Assembly: GCA_002690045.1 (NCBI GenBank)
Contig: NZDE01000005.1
Location: 1 to 64,000 of the forward strand
From: Alphaproteobacteria bacterium
GTDB taxonomy: Bacteria; Pseudomonadota; Alphaproteobacteria; Micavibrionales; Micavibrionaceae
Direction: 5' to 3'
DNA: 64,000 bases
This document shows positions 63,349-64,000 of the stretch, piece after piece. The stretch's first letter is position 1, and every line of letters begins with the position of its first letter. The notes beneath the pieces are model-generated. The model made no database searches. It was not told the origin of the DNA and saw only the letters and a list, made by a program, of their open reading frames with translations. A program made the position numbers and the translations under genes.

Positions 63349-64000
63349 TTATTTGATTGTATATAAATAATCTAAATGCGCTTTAGCGAGCGGGTGACCG
63401 TTGTCATTTGCTTCGCTTAGCATTTTTTCAGCTAGATCTAGATCGGCAGTGTCCATGCCTAAACCATGAAGGGACTGATAGCCAATGCTGTGTGCGGCTT
63501 GTACGTTGCTGTCCATATCGTAAGATGCTTGGAAAAACTGGTTTGCCAAAGCGTCATTTTCTGTTGTTTTAATGCCGTTAGCTAGGTTATGACCAATATC
63601 TTTGGTCGCTTGTGAGGCGACTTTAACATTGTCTGATTGAATGCGTTTAACTTCATCCGCAAAAACATCCGTAAGGCCAAGGCTTTCAAGAAGTGTAAGC
63701 ACTTCTTCTGGGCTATCAACGATTGTGTCTAGAACAGGTGGCTCTTCTACAGGCTCTTCAATCACATCATCTGCATTGTCGCCAGGAATGACGATTGTGT
63801 TGCTTTCCGCGTCATAATTTTCTGTATCAGCCTCTGGTGCGGTTTCAACCTGTTCAATGACATTGTCTTGGTTATCGACTTTGTCCGTATCAGCTTTATC
63901 CGAGTTCCAAAGACCTGCTGCTGTAATGCCGCCGATAAGCACAAGCGCGCCTGCAGCTCCAGTAATTGCGACTTTGTTCTTTGACCACAATGATTTGAAC
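63349..64000 (-). CDS. partial membrane-anchored protein with Sel1-like repeats
   Basis: The frame is open to the window edge. The in-frame TTG at 63990 is only an internal start candidate, so the true start probably lies outside. An N-terminal membrane anchor (VAITGAAGALVLIGGITAAG) is followed by a low-complexity acidic linker (D/E/N/P-rich to about residue 90) and a C-terminal helical part with A-G spaced motifs (AAHSIGYQSLHGLGMDTADL, AEKMLSEANDNGHPLAKAHL) like Sel1/TPR-type repeats. Probably periplasmic-facing. Function unknown. Confidence 0.6.
   Translation of the reverse strand, partial: FKSLWSKNKVAITGAAGALVLIGGITAAGLWNSDKADTDKVDNQDNVIEQVETAPEADTENYDAESNTIVIPGDNADDVIEEPVEEPPVLDTIVDSPEEVLTLLESLGLTDVFADEVKRIQSDNVKVASQATKDIGHNLANGIKTTENDALANQFFQASYDMDSNVQAAHSIGYQSLHGLGMDTADLDLAEKMLSEANDNGHPLAKAHLDYLYTIK

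Overview
This is a stretch of moderately AT-rich bacterial DNA, most likely the chromosome of a motile, aerobic, Gram-negative alphaproteobacterium from a lineage away from the usual model genera. Three things point there: a RepC-family replication initiator (a family known from alphaproteobacteria), methylcrotonyl-CoA carboxylase and methylcitrate-cycle operons of proteobacterial type, and RND, beta-barrel and RTX genes that need an outer membrane. I cannot name a genus.

Layout. Positions 1-823 hold an IS6-family insertion sequence, cut about 10 bases short by the window edge. From 828 to 10959 lies a flagellar hook-filament locus: flgD-flgE-two unknown small genes-flgK-flgL-a FlgN-like gene on the minus strand, and flagellin-fliD-fliS on the plus strand, with a 459-bp divergent control region between them. 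The flagellin leader carries a hairpin with a GGA loop. Next come an ECF sigma factor, a three-gene RND efflux operon with cmoB (tRNA wobble modification) following it, and an RMD1/DUF155 membrane protein.

From 19454 to 38898 is a branched-chain amino acid degradation region. One minus-strand operon runs thiolase, acyl-CoA dehydrogenase, HSD17B10-like dehydrogenase, prpB, prpC, prpD. It would take 2-methylbutyryl-CoA (isoleucine) to propionyl-CoA and on to pyruvate and succinate. A second minus-strand operon (mccB, methylglutaconyl-CoA hydratase, mccA, HMG-CoA lyase, isovaleryl-CoA dehydrogenase) takes isovaleryl-CoA (leucine) to acetoacetate and acetyl-CoA. Between them sits a large fused 2-oxoacid:ferredoxin oxidoreductase, and a branched-chain aminotransferase is divergent at the right edge. 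Together they suggest transamination, then ferredoxin-linked decarboxylation, then acyl-CoA oxidation.

From 38996 to 42522 is a small signalling group: an HPt protein, a protein resembling a degenerate EAL domain with a TetR-type operator upstream, an unknown protein, a receiver-domain protein and a small membrane protein. Then follow cysD-cysNC (sulfate activation), a 61-codon gene, an RluA-type pseudouridine synthase and a 1209-residue serralysin-like RTX metalloprotease. A surface-polysaccharide group covers 50138-57020: glycosyltransferase, transglutaminase-like protein, SGNH hydrolase, outer-membrane barrel, O-antigen-ligase-like protein.

From 57000 to 59573 is the most unusual part. 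It has a repC gene, a compact promoter-plus-terminator unit on the opposite strand just upstream of repC (the arrangement of the antisense ctRNA of repABC plasmids), a GT-rich block with repeated GTGTTT hexamers, a helix-turn-helix/coiled-coil gene and a ribbon-helix-helix-like gene. It looks like a plasmid replicon module lodged between cell-envelope and housekeeping genes. The window closes with trpBA, dusB, a TerB-like gene and a partial Sel1-repeat-like gene. I saw no tRNA, rRNA or CRISPR array.
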